A DNA stretch of 33,929 bases from CAXNKG01 sp964202965. GTDB lineage: Bacteria; Acidobacteriota; Vicinamibacteria; Vicinamibacterales; UBA2999. The position numbers and the translations under genes were made by a program. This document shows, piece after piece, positions 31,714 through 33,929 of this stretch (the stretch's first letter is position 1; each line of letters starts with the position of its first letter). Location: assembly GCA_964202965.1 (NCBI GenBank), contig CAXNKG010000035.1:1-33929 (forward strand), in the 5' to 3' direction. A model generated the notes under the pieces. That model saw only the letters and a program-made list of their open reading frames with translations, had not been told where the DNA came from and ran no database searches.

Positions 31714-33929
31714 TCAGTTCGAGGGCACCAGCCGCTTCAACTCCTCGAACCAGTGCTGCACCAGGATGAGATTGGCCGGGGCGCTGTCGCCCGCGTCCAC
31801 CTGGCCACTCCCGATGATGACGAACCGCCCATCCGGGGCGAGGTCCCAGGGTCGATTGCCCGCGGCAACCGGAAGCATGGCGAATTCAAACAACACCTGC
31901 GGTCGCCCCGCGACGAGCGTCGTCCCTGACTGCACGGGGACCGCGAGCATCTGCCGACTGTCCGGGCCGCTGAAGAACAGTTCCCGGCCGTTCCGCGACC
32001 AGACCGGGAGCTGGCCGCCCGCCGTCGAGATCTGTTGCCGACTGCCCAGCTCCGGATACCGCTCGACATAGATCTCGTATCGACCGGACACGTTCGATTC
32101 GTAGGCCATCCAACGTCCATCTGGAGACACAGCCGGGCGATCGTTGCAGAAGTCGTTCTTCAGCAGCACCGTCACGTCGGACGGGCGTTCGATGGCCATC
32201 TGCCCGATCGCGCACTGAACAGTCGGCGACACTTCGGTAAAGAGGAGCTGTCTGCCATCCGCCGACCATCCGCTCCCGCGCAGATCGAGAAGATCTTTCG
32301 CGCGCGCGAGGAGCCGCTCGTCGCTGCCCGTGCCATCCGCAGGTCGCCAGAAGATCTCCCGGTAGCTTGCACGGTCTGACGTGAAGACGATGCGCTGGCC
32401 GTCGGGTGTCCAGAGCGAGCGGGTGTCCGGCGCCGGGTCGGTCGTGAGCCGGCTCAGCGTGGCGCGCAGCACGTCGTACGTCCAGACATCCGTCTGGGTG
32501 GCCACGGCGAGCCGGCGGCCATCTGGCGACACCTGGACGTCACGGTACGCATCGAGCGGGATGCCAGGCAACGGCGCGCCACGTCCCTGGCGATCCACCG
32601 ACACGATGGTCTGCCCGGACACTCCGCCGGCCACGCCTGGGACGTAGACCAGTGAGCCGTTGGCGGCCACCGCGACGTTGGCGCCCCCCTGGGCCGTCGT
32701 CATGACCCCCTCGAGCACCGGCGCAGGCGTCCCCACCACTTCCAACCGTCCGAGGTCGAAGGCGACGGCGCGCAACGTCCCGCTGACGCCGTAGATCAGG
32801 TGCCCCGTCGGCACGTAGTGAGCGTGGCTCCCGCCACGGATGAGCACCTTCGACGTGCCGCTCTGCAGATCCAGCACGGCAATCTGCGCGTTGTCGAGGC
32901 TACCGCCGACCGCAGTAATGGTGAAGAGCAGCGCCTGGCCGCCGGGCAGGAACTCGGGCCAGTGATGATCGAACTCGCCGCGCTCGCGGTCTGGCTTCGT
33001 GAGCACGGTGACATCACCGCCCGCGGCCAGCACCCGCTGCAGGCCTGACGCCACGTTGCCGGTCGCAAAGACGATGGTGCCGTCCGGTCCCCACGTGGCG
33101 CCGCGCGCATTGGAGCTGTCTGCGAGCGAGATCGTGACTGGTGGCCCTCCTGTGATGGCGACCTTCTTCAGCGAGACTCCATCGAAGAAACCAACCCACT
33201 GCCCATCCGGCGAGACGAATACGCCACGCGGTGCGCCCAGGCCGCTCAGCACGTCCGGCTCGAGCTGGTCGAGAGCGCGCACCAGCAACTGGTTCGCGCC
33301 GCGATAGACGATGCGGGAGCCGTCGGGCGTGATCGCGATGTCGCGGTCGGTGCCATTCACCGTCAACGCAGCGGCCTCTGACGTCGCGATCGTGGTGCGC
33401 GCGACTGCTGGCGGCGCGGGCCGTGTGGTCCACCACACGGCTGCGCCGACGATGGCGGCGGTCGCCACGACAGCGGCCGCGCCGATCAGCACCGCGCGCC
33501 GCCAGTCGGGCCGGCTGAAGCCGGCCCCTACGACTGCCTGTGCGGCATCCCCTCGTACGTAGTGTCCGGCTTCAGCCGGACCTGCGAGGCCTGTCGCTTC
33601 GTCGAGCACGAAGAGCGCCGTCGAGATGTCGGCAACCCGCTTCCGCCGGTCCTTCTCCAGGCAGCGCCGCAGCAGCGCCCGAATCGGCGACGGTACATCG
33701 GCGGAGAGGGCGCTCCAGTCCGGCTCGCGCGCCATCACGAAGGCCATCGTCTCGGAGGCATCCTCCCCCTCGAACGCGCGCTTCCCGGCAAGCATCTCGT
33801 AGAGCACGCAGCCGAACGCCCAGACGTCGCTGCGCTTGTCGACCGGCTTGCCCTTCGCCTGCTCCGGCGACATGTACGCCGCCGTGCCCAGAATGACGCC
33901 CGCCTGCGTCGCCGCGAGCGAGAGCGTCG
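31714..33929 (-). CDS. Ser/Thr protein kinase with C-terminal PD40 beta-propeller (N-terminus beyond the window)
   Basis: The frame is open at the right edge. The visible part starts in the activation loop: GTAAYMSPEQ, then DVWAFGCVLYEMLAG and CLEKDRRKR, subdomains VIII to XI of Hanks-type kinases. Then come a linker with REP-like hairpins, a membrane segment (AVLIGAAAVVATAAIVGAAVWW), and an extracytoplasmic propeller with at least eight PDG blades (VSPDGQWVGFFDG, WGPDGTIVFATG, WTPDGQRIVFTSD, VSPDGRWMAYESN). This PknB-type/TolB-like architecture is frequent in Acidobacteriota. The propeller probably senses or binds an extracellular ligand. Confidence 0.93.
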   Translation of the reverse strand, partial: TLSLAATQAGVILGTAAYMSPEQAKGKPVDKRSDVWAFGCVLYEMLAGKRAFEGEDASETMAFVMAREPDWSALSADVPSPIRALLRRCLEKDRRKRVADISTALFVLDEATGLAGPAEAGHYVRGDAAQAVVGAGFSRPDWRRAVLIGAAAVVATAAIVGAAVWWTTRPAPPAVARTTIATSEAAALTVNGTDRDIAITPDGSRIVYRGANQLLVRALDQLEPDVLSGLGAPRGVFVSPDGQWVGFFDGVSLKKVAITGGPPVTISLADSSNARGATWGPDGTIVFATGNVASGLQRVLAAGGDVTVLTKPDRERGEFDHHWPEFLPGGQALLFTITAVGGSLDNAQIAVLDLQSGTSKVLIRGGSHAHYVPTGHLIYGVSGTLRAVAFDLGRLEVVGTPAPVLEGVMTTAQGGANVAVAANGSLVYVPGVAGGVSGQTIVSVDRQGRGAPLPGIPLDAYRDVQVSPDGRRLAVATQTDVWTYDVLRATLSRLTTDPAPDTRSLWTPDGQRIVFTSDRASYREIFWRPADGTGSDERLLARAKDLLDLRGSGWSADGRQLLFTEVSPTVQCAIGQMAIERPSDVTVLLKNDFCNDRPAVSPDGRWMAYESNVSGRYEIYVERYPELGSRQQISTAGGQLPVWSRNGRELFFSGPDSRQMLAVPVQSGTTLVAGRPQVLFEFAMLPVAAGNRPWDLAPDGRFVIIGSGQVDAGDSAPANLILVQHWFEELKRLVPSN
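33508..33581. repeat. Pair of REP-like hairpins within the kinase linker
   Basis: GGGCCGGC-TGAA-GCCGGCCC (33508-33527) and GTCCGGC-TTCA-GCCGGAC (33564-33581) are two hairpins of the same type in opposite orientation, 36 bases apart, as in paired REP elements. They are translated in frame, giving residues such as GPAEAGHYVR and GAGFSRP between the kinase domain and the membrane segment. Confidence 0.7.

Overview
The window is a GC-rich, densely coding bacterial segment. The gene set and habits (Ser/Thr kinase fused to a PD40 propeller, DUF6335, MtrB/PioB-type porin, many multiheme cytochromes, REP-like hairpins read through in frame inside proteins) suggest an Acidobacteriota genome, perhaps Vicinamibacteria-like. 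That placement is inference from recollection of family distributions. No rRNA, tRNA, CRISPR array, insertion sequence or prophage was seen.

Layout. 1-10 kb is mostly housekeeping: the start of rpsA (30S S1) with a long structured leader, a histone-H1-like/DUF6335 fusion, cmk, an alpha/beta hydrolase, an RsuA/RluB pseudouridine synthase, scpB and scpA, trpS, a site-2-type protease, a cupin, and small secreted or unknown proteins including a class-II-like cytochrome. Two copies of a ~110-bp palindromic element flank the rluB/scpB pair. 10-11.2 kb holds a PA2169-type four-helix protein, a dihydroorotate-dehydrogenase-like enzyme and a short ORF with an in-frame amber codon.

11.2-21.8 kb is the most notable part: nine genes that together look like a complete extracellular electron-transfer module. 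(i) A plus-strand pair: a monoheme cytochrome fused to a probable outer-membrane beta-barrel (Cyc2-like architecture) and a pentaheme cytochrome. (ii) A minus-strand operon joined by ATGA overlaps: Rieske protein, b6-type cytochrome b fused to a subunit-IV-like half, and a membrane-anchored octaheme cytochrome. (iii) A divergent plus-strand operon: small monoheme cytochrome c, six-heme NapC/NirT-like membrane cytochrome, decaheme MtrA/DmsE, and MtrB/PioB porin. The divergent intergenic region carries a perfect TATAAT and a perfect inverted repeat. I count 31 c-type heme motifs and one di-heme cytochrome b. The inferred route is quinone pool - bc/NapC cytochromes - periplasmic cytochromes - MtrAB conduit, in either direction. 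No MtrC/OmcA-like surface cytochrome is present in the window.

21.8-33.9 kb is again mostly housekeeping: uvrC, a CDP-alcohol phosphatidyltransferase, Ku, a DUF5673-like membrane protein, tdk, efp (Asn at the tip position), hsp20-htrA, a short leuA, a divergent LysR regulator, a coiled-coil membrane protein and a partial Ser/Thr kinase.

A second theme runs through the window: short degenerate tandem words, often arranged as imperfect palindromes and different at each locus, sit in intergenic gaps and spill into coding sequence. They encode the C-terminal tails of Ku, Tdk and LysR and an internal insert in UvrC; RluB and the kinase carry other in-frame inserts.
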